From NCBI GenBank assembly GCA_012031785.1, contig JAAUTG010000010.1:1-36341 (forward strand): a stretch of 36,341 nt of DNA. The letters run 5' to 3'. Shown piece after piece: positions 1 to 9,328 of the stretch. The stretch's first letter is position 1. Each line of letters starts with the position of its first letter. The stretch is from Saprospiraceae bacterium. Lineage in GTDB: Bacteria; Bacteroidota; Bacteroidia; Chitinophagales; Saprospiraceae. The position numbers and the translations under genes are program-made. The notes under the pieces were generated by a model. That model saw nothing but the letters and a program-made list of their open reading frames with translations. It was not told where the DNA came from and searched no databases.

Positions 1-802
1 ACAACGCCGATAGTGATGGGAATATTAAACGTCACGCCCGACTCTTTTTTTGATGGTGGACGATATACGACCCTTGATGCCATGTTGGAACAAGTGGGAA
101 AAATGAATGAAGAAGGTGCAGACCTAATTGATGTGGGTGGAATGTCCTCTCGTCCGGGTGCAAAAATAATCAGCACGGAAGAAGAACTTCAGCGCGTCCT
201 ACCGATTGTAGAAGCCATTAGCCAGTATTTTCCTGACACGATTATTTCTGTGGATACCGTAAAGGCAGCAGTGGCAAAGGCAGCAGTAGAAGCAGGTGCG
301 CGTTTAGTCAACGACGTTTCCGCAGGCAGTATAGATGAGGCAATGCACGAAACAGTGGCAGCTTTGCAAGTACCTTACATTTTGATGCACGCGCAAGGTA
401 GCCCTGAAACCATGCAACATCATCCTACTTACGAAGAAGTAACGCTAGAAGTGCTAGATTTTTTTTATCGCAAAGGTGGGAAAGTTAAGGGCTTTAAATG
501 TGAAAGATATTATTCTGGATGTAGGATTCGGATTCGGAAAAACGATTGAGCACAACTATCAGTTGCTACAACAACTAAAGGTTTTTCAAATACTTGGCTT
601 ACCTTTACTAGCAGGACTTTCTCGCAAATCTATGATTTACAAAGTATTGAAAACAACCCCTGAACACGCGCTACACGGTACTATCGCGCTTAACATGGTA
701 GCTTTACAACAAGGTGCGAAAATCTTGCGCGTCCATGATGTGAAAGCTGCCAAAGAAACTATCGCACTTTGGCAACAGCTACAACTTGCAGATAACGAAT
801 GA
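1..802 (+). CDS. folP: Dihydropteroate synthase, 5' end missing, one frameshift
   Basis: Condenses 6-hydroxymethyl-dihydropterin diphosphate with p-aminobenzoate in cytosolic folate synthesis. The visible reading starts inside the gene with TPIVMGILNVTPDSF, the pterin-binding strand 1 signature, followed by the GADLIDVGGMSSRPGA loop, SVDT, NDVSAG and LMHAQGSPETMQ. The frame then changes near 473-476, where one extra base in aaaggtggg moves the reading from frame 1 to frame 2. It resumes with GKLRALN, then DVGFGFGKT, LLAGLSRKSMI (the Lys/Arg pair at the sulfonamide and pABA site) and a normal C-terminus RVHDV. About 266 residues are visible after correction, against roughly 270-285 for the family, so only a short N-terminal piece lies outside the window. 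The identification is certain. Whether the frameshift is real is not: folP is normally essential, so a sequencing indel is favoured. Confidence 0.93.
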
Positions 803-826
803 ACTGAACCAAAGGGTTTTTAGGAT

Positions 827-860
827 GAGATGGCAGGCATTTTGCTGTACTTGCCATCTC
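827..860. terminator. Hairpin between convergent folP and leuB
   Basis: A 9-bp perfect inverted repeat, gagatggca at 827-835 and tgccatctc at 852-860, encloses a 16-nt loop in the gap between two genes that end towards each other. No clear T-run follows on either strand, so it may act as a weak bidirectional terminator or only protect RNA ends. Confidence 0.4.
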
Positions 861-914
861 CTTGCAGCTCGCTATTTGCGTTTGATTGTTCGTTTTAAAA
901 AAGAGAGCATAACA

Positions 915-1985
915 TTAGTTCTTAATATACGCTGCTAACCAATCTCCCACATCCGAAGTGCTGTAAGCCTTTTCTTTATCGGTTGCAATATCCACCGTGA
1001 CGGCTTGAGCCAGCATAGAGGCATCTACGGCAGCTCGAATGGTATTTCCTTCTTCCAATAGATTAAAACTCATTTCCAACATCAAAGCAGCAGAAAGTAC
1101 AGTTGCCACAGGATTAGCGATATTCTTACCTGCCGCCTGCGGATAAGAACCATGAATCGGCTCAAAAACGGAGGTGTGCAAACCTATGGAAGCAGAAGGT
1201 AACAGTCCCAAAGAGCCAGTAATGACGCTGGATTCGTCAGACAAAATATCGCCGAACATGTTTTCTGTCACAATCACATCAAACTGTCTAGGATATTGAA
1301 TTAACTGCATGGCAGCATTATCTACGAACATGTAATCCAATTCAATATCTGGGTAGTCTTTAGCCATATCTTGTACGGTTTCTCGCCAAAGTTTGGACGT
1401 TTCCAGCACGTTTGCTTTATCTACTAGGGTCATTTTTTTGCGTCGTTTGGCGGCGTATTCAAAGCCTAGCTTAACAATACGTTCAATTTCTGCACGAGTA
1501 TAAACACAGGTATCAAAAGCTGTTGTCAAATCCTCACTTCGTCCTCTAGGCTCGCCGAAATAAATACCCCCTGTCAACTCGCGTATGACGACCAAGTCGG
1601 CGCCTTCTACAAGGTCAGCACGCAATGGAGATTTGTGTATCAAGGCTGGAAAGGTAGTAACGGGGCGAATGTTGGCATATAAGCCCAGTTTCTTACGCAT
1701 TTTTAAAAGCCCTTGTTCCGGTCTCACCTTAGCTTTGGGGTCATTGTCGTACTTTGGATCCCCAATAGCTCCAAACAAAACGGCAGCAGCATGGAAGCAA
1801 TTTTGAAAAGTCTCCTCTGGGAACGGTTCTCCTGTTTCGTCAATCGCAACAGCACCAACTGGGCTGTATTGAAAGTCAAAGGTATGTCCAAACTTTTGAC
1901 CAATTGCTTCTAGCACTTTTACGGCTTGAGCAACCACCTCTGGTCCGATTCCGTCGCCGGGCAGCGTTGCAATGTGAAAATTCAT
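915..1985 (-). CDS. leuB: 3-isopropylmalate dehydrogenase
   Basis: Cytosolic NAD-dependent oxidative decarboxylation of 3-isopropylmalate, the third step of leucine synthesis. The 356 residues match the family's usual length. Visible signatures are [11 protein letters not shown] at the N-terminus, the substrate arginine region [26 protein letters not shown], the catalytic tyrosine in DTCVYT, the catalytic lysine in [16 protein letters not shown], the metal-binding aspartates in FVDNAAM and [10 protein letters not shown], and the cofactor-binding loop [18 protein letters not shown]. The start ATG gives the expected [12 protein letters not shown]. No other leu gene lies in the window, so the gene is detached from a leuACD operon here. 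A second, diverged copy lies at 6599-7743. Confidence 0.97.
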   Translation of the reverse strand: MNFHIATLPGDGIGPEVVAQAVKVLEAIGQKFGHTFDFQYSPVGAVAIDETGEPFPEETFQNCFHAAAVLFGAIGDPKYDNDPKAKVRPEQGLLKMRKKLGLYANIRPVTTFPALIHKSPLRADLVEGADLVVIRELTGGIYFGEPRGRSEDLTTAFDTCVYTRAEIERIVKLGFEYAAKRRKKMTLVDKANVLETSKLWRETVQDMAKDYPDIELDYMFVDNAAMQLIQYPRQFDVIVTENMFGDILSDESSVITGSLGLLPSASIGLHTSVFEPIHGSYPQAAGKNIANPVATVLSAALMLEMSFNLLEEGNTIRAAVDASMLAQAVTVDIATDKEKAYSTSDVGDWLAAYIKN

Positions 1986-2220
1986 TTTGTTTTAGTTTTT
2001 TATTTTTCGATAGCGTTTCGGCACGATGTAGCAATAAAGGTAATACAACACTAGAAAGCGGTATTTCCACTTGGCTGCCATGCCACAGAAAATGTTTAAC
2101 AAGTAATTTCTTTTACGGAAGGCAATATTAGTAAAGTATAGTGAAATTCGGTTTACTTTTTATAAAAGTTTGCACCAGAGGCAGGAAATTAAATTTCGGT
2201 TGGTACGCTTTATCCTAAAG

Positions 2221-2262
2221 CAGCATATTGGTAGTCTAAGGAGTAAACTACCAAACATGCTG
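2221..2262 (-). terminator. Hairpin downstream of hemH
   Basis: The arms at 2221-2234 and 2248-2262 pair over 13 bp (cagcat/atgctg and ttggtag/ctaccaa) with a small internal loop and a 13-nt apical loop. It begins 25 nt beyond the hemH stop on the minus strand. There is no long U-run after it. The rest of the 301-nt gap 1986-2286 shows no gene. Confidence 0.45.
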
Positions 2263-2286
2263 TCATCAATAGTCTGGTTTTACTTT

Positions 2287-3309
2287 TTAATTGGCTTTAA
2301 TCAAATCTGATAAAGCAGCTATCCATTTTGGATTATCATTTAAACTAGGAACTAAATCTACCTTTTCGCCCCCCATTTCTTCAAATTCTTCTTGGTATTC
2401 TTCCCCAATTTCTATGATGGTTTCCAAGCAATCTGCTACAAATGCTGGACTAAACACCAGTAAACGTTTTGCACCTTTTTTGGCTTGTTCTTCAATAGTT
2501 TTACTGGTGTAGGGCTGCGCCCACTTATCTGGACCTAACCGGCTTTGGAAGCAGGTAGTATATTGCGTTGTATCTAGCTCCAAAGCTGCGGCAATAGCTA
2601 GCGTCGTAGCGTTGCATTGGGCAGAATAGCAGAATTGGTTAGTGGTAGAAATGGTCTGACAGCAATTTTCTACTTTTAAACAGTAATTGCAATTGTCTGC
2701 CTTTCGCAGTTGTCGTTGTGGCAGTCCATGATAGCTGAATAAAATATGGTCGTAGCTCGCTAAATCAAATTTTCTTGCATTTTCAGCAAATAGTGCAATC
2801 ATTTCTGGATGGTCATAATAAGAGTTGACCAACTTTACATTTGGAATGGCTTGTTCTTTTGCTAAGCAGCGCATGACTTCTTCATGGACTGAACCAGTGG
2901 TAGCAGAAGCATATTGCGGAAATAAAGGGAAAACTATAATTTCAGCTACTTGCTGTTGGAGCAACCTTTTTAATGCACTTTGGATGGAAGGATTCTGGTA
3001 GCGCATAGCTAACTCCACTACATATTCTTCCCCAAGATGCGACTTAATATCTTCTGCCACACGCACTCCGTACACTTTGAGTGGAGAGCCATCTTCTGTC
3101 CAAAGTTTCTTGTACAGTTTGGAAGAACTACCTGATCTAAACGGCGCAATAACGCCACGCACCAATAAATTGCGAGGCAACCAAGGATAATCCACTACAC
3201 GAGGGTCTAAAAGGAACTCTTGCAAGTACCGATACACATCACCACGCGCTGGTGAATCTGGTGTCCCTAAGTTGACCAGCAAAACGCCTTTCTTTCCGAA
3301 TGTTGTCAT
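2287..3309 (-). CDS. hemH: Ferrochelatase
   Basis: Inserts ferrous iron into protoporphyrin IX, the last step of haem b synthesis, in the cytosol or at the inner membrane face. The protein is 340 residues, a normal length. It opens with GVLLVNLGTPDSP, the family N-terminus, and carries the active-site histidine in FSYHGLPQRQ near residue 192 and the late TCFQSRLGPDKWAQPYT block. The glutamate-rich EEYQEEFEE segment matches the acidic helix of the family. A segment with six cysteines (CNYC, ENCCQT, FCYSAQC) lies just after the active-site histidine. From memory this also occurs in relatives, so it is not a local oddity; a metal or Fe-S role is possible but not shown. It sits on the same strand as the Rieske and photolyase genes upstream, 134 nt after the Rieske stop. 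Confidence 0.96.
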   Translation of the reverse strand: MTTFGKKGVLLVNLGTPDSPARGDVYRYLQEFLLDPRVVDYPWLPRNLLVRGVIAPFRSGSSSKLYKKLWTEDGSPLKVYGVRVAEDIKSHLGEEYVVELAMRYQNPSIQSALKRLLQQQVAEIIVFPLFPQYASATTGSVHEEVMRCLAKEQAIPNVKLVNSYYDHPEMIALFAENARKFDLASYDHILFSYHGLPQRQLRKADNCNYCLKVENCCQTISTTNQFCYSAQCNATTLAIAAALELDTTQYTTCFQSRLGPDKWAQPYTSKTIEEQAKKGAKRLLVFSPAFVADCLETIIEIGEEYQEEFEEMGGEKVDLVPSLNDNPKWIAALSDLIKAN

Positions 3310-3407
3310 CTTTTTTTATTTCTAGAATGCTAAAACGCAGGGGTGCAGTTTAAGTTGAACCTAAACAATTAATTTCTAAATTTCTATGACAATTCTTAAT
3401 CTGTACA

Positions 3408-3438
3408 GGCAATCGTTTCCTATTGCTCAAGCATTGCC
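3408..3438 (-). terminator. Weak inverted repeat after the Rieske gene
   Basis: The 6-bp arms ggcaat and attgcc enclose a 19-nt loop just beyond the stop of the Rieske gene on the minus strand. The stem is short and no U-run follows, so this is a tentative call. Confidence 0.22.
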
Positions 3439-3443
3439 GAACT

Positions 3444-4142
3444 TTAACAGCCGTTTTGAAGCAATCTATCCATCACCCAAAGTATATTGCTATCTGCTTG
3501 ATAGTAAGTAGCATGTTCGTAAAGTGGCATATCGGCGGGTCCTGCCATTTCACACCCCTTATCATTAAACACGGAGCCATGACAAGGGCAAAGAAAAAAA
3601 CGACTAGATGCTTCCCAATTGACCTGACAACCAGAATGAGTACATGTTAAAGATTTGACTTTTAAGCTATTATCATCTTGTGTGAGGATAGCAAAAGCAT
3701 TAAAAGAAGCTATCTCAAACACTTCTACGTGACCAATTTGATTCAAAGACGGATAATCGGAAAGGAGTACAGGAAAAGCAGCTACAATTTGTAAAGGCGC
3801 AGCAGACCTAGCATTCAGCGTAGAATCGCGTTCGTCAGAAATTCGGAATATGGCAAATTGAGTGATTTCGCTAGGGGCATCCCAAGTCCAAAACCCTTTT
3901 TTTGCCGAAATTTGCTGACCAATTATTTCCCAAGTCTCTCCACCGTTTGGCGAATATGCTATGGTAATGGTTTTCACGCCTAATGCTTTCCAAGTGAGGT
4001 CGAGTGGTGCGCCCACTGGATGAATGTTTTGAAGAGGTGGAAGCAAGACTAAGCTAGAAGGCAAGTCTTCGCAGCTTGCTGCTGCTACACCGACTATGCC
4101 TAAGGTTAAATGTTTAAGAAAAACTCGTCTTTTCGTATTCAT
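3444..4142 (-). CDS. Exported Rieske [2Fe-2S] lipoprotein with a central beta domain
   Basis: A 232-residue exported redox protein. The N-terminus has a twin-arginine-like start (RRVFLKH) followed by a hydrophobic stretch and a lipobox-like AAASC, suggesting Tat export and lipid anchoring. Residues of about 40-140 look like a small all-beta domain with the Asp-box-like SPNGGETWEI. The C-terminal third is the Rieske domain: CTHSGC with Cys167 and His169, 15 residues, then CPCHGS with Cys185 and His188. This fits C-x-H-x15-C-x2-H, with the two extra cysteines that form the disulfide in respiratory-type Rieske proteins. No cytochrome b or other bc-complex gene is nearby, so it is probably an orphan electron-transfer protein. 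Its partner is unknown. It is followed by hemH on the same strand. Confidence 0.85.
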   Translation of the reverse strand: MNTKRRVFLKHLTLGIVGVAAASCEDLPSSLVLLPPLQNIHPVGAPLDLTWKALGVKTITIAYSPNGGETWEIIGQQISAKKGFWTWDAPSEITQFAIFRISDERDSTLNARSAAPLQIVAAFPVLLSDYPSLNQIGHVEVFEIASFNAFAILTQDDNSLKVKSLTCTHSGCQVNWEASSRFFLCPCHGSVFNDKGCEMAGPADMPLYEHATYYQADSNILWVMDRLLQNGC

Positions 4143-4224
4143 ATTCTAGTGTTAGCGTAAAAGGTTGAAATTAGCGACTAAAGATACATAATCTAATGTA
4201 TCGAAATACTTAACCCTTAAAATA

Positions 4225-4647
4225 TTATCCGAAGACCCTTTGATATATTTTTTTTCTAGCTGCAAACTGCAGGTAGAACAGGGGATAAAATACATAATCC
4301 GTAAGTTTAGAGAAAGTGGTAAATTGAATGTCATCTATGATGATGCTACCAGTGGGCGCTTTTAAAATACGGTGGTGGTGTCGCCAAGTTTTTAGTGGAA
4401 AAGGTAACTTCTTTCCTACGTCTGTAAAAAAGATTTCGTTAGGTGTATTGCCGTGCGCTATTATGCTTGCTTCCCAAATTTGGTTGAAAATTTTAATATG
4501 AACTTCATCGCCCGTTTCGCTACCATCGAACCTAAGCAGTTGTAAGGGTAAGAACGGCGGTTTTAGTTGTAGGAATAAATCCGCATTAAATCCGTTCCAA
4601 ACGCGCTGATAATCTTGTTGGACGGGCGTTTCAATTAGTATGTGCAT
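4225..4647 (-). CDS. SRPBCC-like ligand-binding protein
   Basis: A 140-residue soluble protein without signal peptide. The start MHILIETPVQQDYQRVWNGF and the later GDEVHIKIF, WEASIIAH and TTFSKLTDYVFYP segments have the pattern of the SRPBCC (START/polyketide-cyclase-like) fold, in which a helix-grip barrel encloses a hydrophobic pocket. The ligand is unknown. It begins 7 nt after the stop of the photolyase-like gene on the same strand, so the two are almost certainly co-transcribed. The fold is inferred from pattern rather than from catalytic residues, and a precise function cannot be given. Confidence 0.65.
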   Translation of the reverse strand: MHILIETPVQQDYQRVWNGFNADLFLQLKPPFLPLQLLRFDGSETGDEVHIKIFNQIWEASIIAHGNTPNEIFFTDVGKKLPFPLKTWRHHHRILKAPTGSIIIDDIQFTTFSKLTDYVFYPLFYLQFAARKKIYQRVFG

Positions 4648-4653
4648 TATAAA

Positions 4654-6198
4654 TTATTTCGCGTTTTTTTTGTAAAAAGCTGCTTGCTCCAGTATCTTTA
4701 CTTGTTCGTCCGCTGCCATCTTATGCCAAGTTGCAAGCATCATATTGATACGTGGAATATTTTTCAATTTCGAGCCATTTCTATCGTAAAAATCCCAATA
4801 CAAACTATTGAATGGACAGGCACGCGAGCCGTATTTTTGTTTTTTGTCGTAGTAGCAATTTTGGCAATAGTCACTCATTTTATCTATGTAGTTTGCACTT
4901 GATACATAAGGCTTCGTACCCACAATACCTCCATCCGCGTATTGACTCATACCGCGTGTATTGGTAATTTCTACCCACTCTAGCGCATCCATGTAAACCC
5001 CTAAGTACCAAGCGTCTATCTCGTCAGGATGGACACCTAATAACAGCGCAAAATTACCTGTAATCATCAAACGCTGGATATGGTGGGCATAAGAGCGATC
5101 CAAACTTTGCTGTACTGCATGTCCAACACATTTCATTTTTGTGTTCCCTGTCCAGTAAAAATCAGGTAACGGGGCTTGATGGTCGAAGTAGTTTTTGGTC
5201 GCGTATTCCGGCATTTTTGCCCAGTAAATACCACGCACATATTCACGCCAGCCCACAATTTGGCGCACAAAACCTTCCACTTGGGCAATATCAATAGTAT
5301 TTTGATGCGTTTTCCAATATTCAATTGCAGCTTCCACTACTTCTAGAGGCGTAATCAATTTGACATTCAGTACAAAAGAAAGCCGCGAATGAAAGCCCAG
5401 CCAATGTCTTTCTGAAAGTGCATCTTGGTAATCTCCAAAATGGGACAAACGCAGGCGATTAAAATGCTCAAGCAGTTCAAGGGCTTCTTTTCTAGTCAAA
5501 GGGCAATCAAACGCATCAGGGGTGATGTTTCCAAAAGTCGGTACTTTTAACCGCTCCAACATAGCCACCACTTCTCTAGCATCCTGCAAAAAGGGCAGAT
5601 GTGGGGGGATAGAAAGTTGCGCAGGATATTTTTTGCGATTGCTTTGATCGTAATTCCATTGTCCAGTAAGAGGTGTTTCACCGTCTGCCTCCATCAAGAG
5701 TTGATGTCGAAGTCTTATTTTTCGATAAAATGTTTCTAGTAAAAATCGTTTTTTCCCTTTAAATAAAGTTGCTACAAAATCGCGCTCCACCAAAAAATGC
5801 TCACTATCTACAGCTTGACAAGGAATTGTCAATGCCGCACCAAGTTGCTTCAAATGTTCATCTACACGGTATTCATCTGGCAACTGATACTCAAAGCGTT
5901 GAATGTTGTGCCGCGCCACCAATTTTTTGATGTTCTCGCCAAAGGTTTGCTCATTATCTTCGTCATCTAATTTCAGGTACAGCACGTGATGTCCAAGTTC
6001 TTGTAAAGTGGCTGCGAACTGACGCATCGCCATAAAAAAACCGACTACTTTCTGAATATGGTGACGCACATAAACTGTTTCTGACCAAACTTCCATCATC
6101 ACATAGCAAGTAGTATCATCTACCGAACTAAACCAGCTATGGTTCTGATGAAGTTGGTCGCCGAGTACTAAGCGGAGAGTTTGATATTGTTGAGCCAT
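4654..6198 (-). CDS. Cryptochrome/photolyase family protein, FeS-BCP type
   Basis: A 514-residue flavoprotein of the iron-sulfur bacterial cryptochrome and photolyase group (PhrB-like, formerly DPRP/COG3046). The N-terminal domain starts with LRLVLGDQLHQNHSWF, the antenna-binding fold. The C-terminal helical domain carries QIVGWREYVRGIYW, HHIQRLMITGNFALL and the signature YYDKKQKYGSRACPFNSLYW. Four cysteines at 357, 445, 448 and 461 have exactly the spacing of the four [4Fe-4S] ligands of Agrobacterium PhrB (350, 438, 441, 454 from memory), so an intact cluster is expected. Family members repair (6-4) photoproducts with FAD and a lumazine antenna, or act in light signalling. The SRPBCC gene follows after 7 nt. 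No light-responsive regulator is seen nearby. Confidence 0.94.
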   Translation of the reverse strand: MAQQYQTLRLVLGDQLHQNHSWFSSVDDTTCYVMMEVWSETVYVRHHIQKVVGFFMAMRQFAATLQELGHHVLYLKLDDEDNEQTFGENIKKLVARHNIQRFEYQLPDEYRVDEHLKQLGAALTIPCQAVDSEHFLVERDFVATLFKGKKRFLLETFYRKIRLRHQLLMEADGETPLTGQWNYDQSNRKKYPAQLSIPPHLPFLQDAREVVAMLERLKVPTFGNITPDAFDCPLTRKEALELLEHFNRLRLSHFGDYQDALSERHWLGFHSRLSFVLNVKLITPLEVVEAAIEYWKTHQNTIDIAQVEGFVRQIVGWREYVRGIYWAKMPEYATKNYFDHQAPLPDFYWTGNTKMKCVGHAVQQSLDRSYAHHIQRLMITGNFALLLGVHPDEIDAWYLGVYMDALEWVEITNTRGMSQYADGGIVGTKPYVSSANYIDKMSDYCQNCYYDKKQKYGSRACPFNSLYWDFYDRNGSKLKNIPRINMMLATWHKMAADEQVKILEQAAFYKKNAK

Positions 6199-6598
6199 AC
6201 AATCATTATTTTAAGCCAGTCAACGCAGCGAACTACTTTTTGTTCATGGTATTAGTGCTGACAACGTGAACGAACATACAAAAAAGCATGTCAAATCTTG
6301 TGGAGATTTAATGATACAATCGCACTGGTTAATCTGTATGTACGAACGAGTATGGTTAGAATTTTAACAATACCTCCTAATCTAAAAACTCCTCACCTTA
6401 AAAATCTTTTTCTACATCTAATTCTCAAAATCTCAACAAGTTAGTATCGCTAGTGAAAATAAGGTGAGCGCATCAACCAATATGCCTTTCAAAACGTCTA
6501 ATGTATCTAATGCAACTAGTTGTTGGTCTTTGGCAAAAGATTCAAGACTTTTGTGAGCCTAAGTTTTTTAGGCTTTGAAAATTTGAAAAATTTAAACC
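6199..6598. other. Divergent intergenic region, 400 nt
   Basis: This gap separates the photolyase-like gene (minus) from the LeuB paralogue (plus) and must contain both promoters. No reading frame resembles a protein and no clean TAnnTTTG match was found. The only clear structure is the hairpin at 6556-6574. Confidence 0.5.
6556..6574 (+). promoter_or_regulatory. Small leader hairpin upstream of the LeuB paralogue
   Basis: The 7-bp perfect arms agcctaa and ttaggct enclose a 5-nt loop, and the flanks ttcaa and ttgaa could extend the pairing. The hairpin ends 24 nt before the start codon at 6599, so it should lie in the 5' leader. A role in attenuation or mRNA stability is a guess. Confidence 0.3.
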
Positions 6599-7743
6599 AT
6601 GATACAAGCTACAGGAACCGCAGAAAAAGTAAACACTACAACTGGCGTAAAAAAGAAAATTGTAATCCTACGAGGGGATGGAATAGGTCCAATTTTAATT
6701 ACGCAAGCCTTAAAAGTGATGGATGCTATCGCTGAAAGATTCAACCACCACTTTGAATACTGCGAATGCCCTATTGGCGCAAGTGCCATACAAGCATATA
6801 ACGATCCTTTACCTGAGAATACTTTAGCATCCTGCCTCAAAGCAGATGCTAGTATAATTGGTGCTGTTGGGTATCCTGCGCACGACCTCAACTTTAATCA
6901 AGGCAGCACACCAGATGAAGGATTGCTACGACTACGAAAAGGGTTGGGCTTATTTTGTAACATTCGCCCAATCAGAACCAATCAATACTTACTGAAATTG
7001 TCGCACCTAAAGAAGAAATACGTGGAAGAAGTAGATTTCCTAATCTTTAGGGAGCTTTCCAGCGGTATCTATTTTGGAGATAAGGGCAGAACAGAAAACC
7101 GTTCGGCGGCTTACGACGTTTGCTATTACACTAAAGAGCAAATTCATCAAGTGGCGCACCTTGCTTTTAGAGCGGCTCAACAGCGAAAGGGTAAACTTAC
7201 GCTTATAGACAAGGCGAATGTGCTGGAAACTTCTAAACTTTGGAGAGAAGAAGTTAAATAGTATCGCAAAAGAATATCCAGAAGTGACGTTGAAATACTA
7301 TGTTTATTGACCATGGTGTGGCGGAAATGATTATGCGTCCTAAAGACTTCGATGTAATTTTGACGACCAACCTTTTCGGCGATATTTTATCAGATGCAGC
7401 AGGGGTCATCACGGGTTCTGTTCGCCTAATTCCGTCCGCGTCCATTGGAGAAAAAACCGCGCTTTATGAACCTATTTATAGCGCGTTTCCACAAGGGGTG
7501 CGAACTTTGTACGCCAATCCTATTGCCATCATTCTTTCTGTGGCGATGATGATGGAGGGATTTAATTTACGCAATGAAGCTAGAGCTATTCGCACCACTG
7601 TTACGAAGGTGCTTAGAAGCGGCTACGGTACACCTGATTTGGGGTTAGAATACGAGATTTCAGCAGGTGAAATGGGCGACTTGATGGCAGCGAACATTAT
7701 TGAGCATGAACACCATTTTTATTTACCAGATAGTTTAATATAA
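6599..7743 (+). CDS. Diverged LeuB-like dehydrogenase, two frameshifts
   Basis: A second isopropylmalate/isocitrate-type dehydrogenase, 380 residues after correction, with a 19-residue N-terminal extension. Reading breaks twice: an extra base at 7253 puts a stop after LWREE, and an extra base at 7299 separates LKY from MFIDHG. With both removed the protein aligns with LeuB throughout. Substrate and catalytic features persist: [51 protein letters not shown] and NLFGDILSD. The cofactor region does not: [18 protein letters not shown] of the intact copy is EPIYSAFPQGVRTLYANP here, losing the His-Gly and the Ala-Gly-Lys, and FVDNA has become FIDHG. It is either a decaying leuB duplicate or a paralogue with altered cofactor use. 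It is 4.6 kb from leuB and on the other strand, so it is not a recent tandem copy. Confidence 0.8.
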
Positions 7744-7926
7744 TTAAATAAGTGACGAACTATCATTTGAGAGTAAATAGATGACATAAGTAGGTTAATT
7801 CCTAATTTATTGTTCATTTACGAGAGATACAAGCACAAACTTTCTTACAAATCACTTTAGGACTTGGTCTCGTTTTTTTTATTAACGCTATAATTCCTAT
7901 TTTGCAGCCTTCAAGAAACGGGCAAT

Positions 7927-9122
7927 ATGTTCACAATTAGTTTTGTTTTATTCTGGGTCAGTGTAGCGGTAGTATTTTACACTTATGTAGGGTATGCCAT
8001 CGTGTTATGGTTGCTGTTGAAAGTCAAAAAATTATTCTATCCAAAACCTGACGATGCAGAACCACGTCGCGGCTCATTGCCTGCTGTTACTTTCTTGGTG
8101 GCAGCTTACAACGAGCAGGATTGTATTATTGAAAAGATAGAAAATTCACTTGCCTTTAGCTATCCCAGACATTTGATTCAATTTTATTTTGTCACAGATG
8201 GTTCTAATGACAATACCTCGATGTTAATTCAAAACTATATTTTGCCTGATGGCGCAAAATTAAAACTGTTTCATGAACCTACACGCAAAGGTAAGATTGC
8301 GGCGGTCAATCGAGTGATGCCTTTTGTAGAAACGCCGATTACTATTTATTCGGATGCCAACACGATGATTAATCAAGATGCTATCCTACAAATTGTTCGC
8401 CACTATGAATCGCCTAAAGTGGGAGCAGTGGCAGGCGAAAAGCGTATTCATTTACACGAAAAAGACCAAGCAAGCAGTGCAGGGGAAGGATTGTATTGGA
8501 AATACGAATCCTTATTGAAAAATGGGATTCAGAATTATATTCGGTGGTTGGTGCGGCTGGCGAACTTTTTTCAATTCGTACTGCGCTTTATGAATCGCCG
8601 CCACCCGATTCGATTGTAGAAGATTTTTTTATGACGATGCGCATCGCTGCCAAAGGCTATAAAGTGGCTTATGAACCACAAGCGTTCGCGGTGGAAAATG
8701 CGTCAGCTTCGTTAGCAGAAGAATTAAAGCGTAAAATTCGCATTGCAGCAGGTGGATTTCAATCTATTGTTCGGCTCGCGCCCTTGCTAAACGGCTTTCG
8801 GTATGGGGTGTTGTCATTTCAATACATCTCTCACCGCGTATTGCGTTGGACTTTAGCTCCTTTAGCCCTACTTGTTGCTTTTGGCTCTAATGTGGTGTTG
8901 GCTACAACTGGGCATCGTTTTTATGTAGCGTTGCTATGGATGCAAGTGTTTTTTTACGCGCTGGCTTTTATTGGTTTTCTACTGGAAAAAAGGAAAATAA
9001 AAGTCAAGGCGTTTTTTGTTCCGTATTATTTTTGTTTTATGAATTACGCAGTTTTTCGTGGATTTTTTAGGTATCTTACAGGTAATCAATCTGTTATATG
9101 GGAGAAGTCAAAACGCTCCTAG
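7927..9122 (+). CDS. Membrane glycosyltransferase family 2, one frameshift
   Basis: A membrane-bound GT2 enzyme, 398 residues after correction, that would transfer a sugar from a nucleotide-activated donor to a polysaccharide or lipid. Order of parts: one N-terminal membrane helix (about 1-30), a GT-A domain with TFLVAAYNEQD, FVTDGSNDNT, RKGKIAAVN and YSDANT (the metal-binding DxD-like site), the acceptor-side VEDFFM, and three C-terminal membrane helices. The frame breaks in the A-run 8518-8522: one A is missing, so LLK runs out of frame before KWDSELYSVVGAAGELFSIR. The layout resembles poly-N-acetylglucosamine synthase-like GT2 enzymes. The product cannot be named because no other polysaccharide genes are present. 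Confidence 0.87.
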
Positions 9123-9328
9123 ATTCTCGTTTTGAAATTAGAAAGCGCGTTGAGCAGATTTAATTACTGAAATACTTTAGCAATTCTTGGAAAAAAAAAT
9201 GAGTATATTATTCTACTAAAACCTATTAATCAATAGATTAAGTATGGTGAAATACCCTCATATAGAAAATAAACAAAAAATTGTGTAACATAAAGTCCTC
9301 ATTTATTTATATCTAATTATTGGCAAGG

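Noticed and set aside
476-802. A separate 108-residue gene after folP
   Set aside because: It is the C-terminal part of dihydropteroate synthase in another frame and joins the upstream part directly at the indel near 473-476.
2287-3309. The six-cysteine segment of ferrochelatase as a novel Fe-S site
   Set aside because: From memory, the CCQT...CYxxQC pattern recurs in ferrochelatases of related bacteria, so it is a family trait rather than a local novelty.
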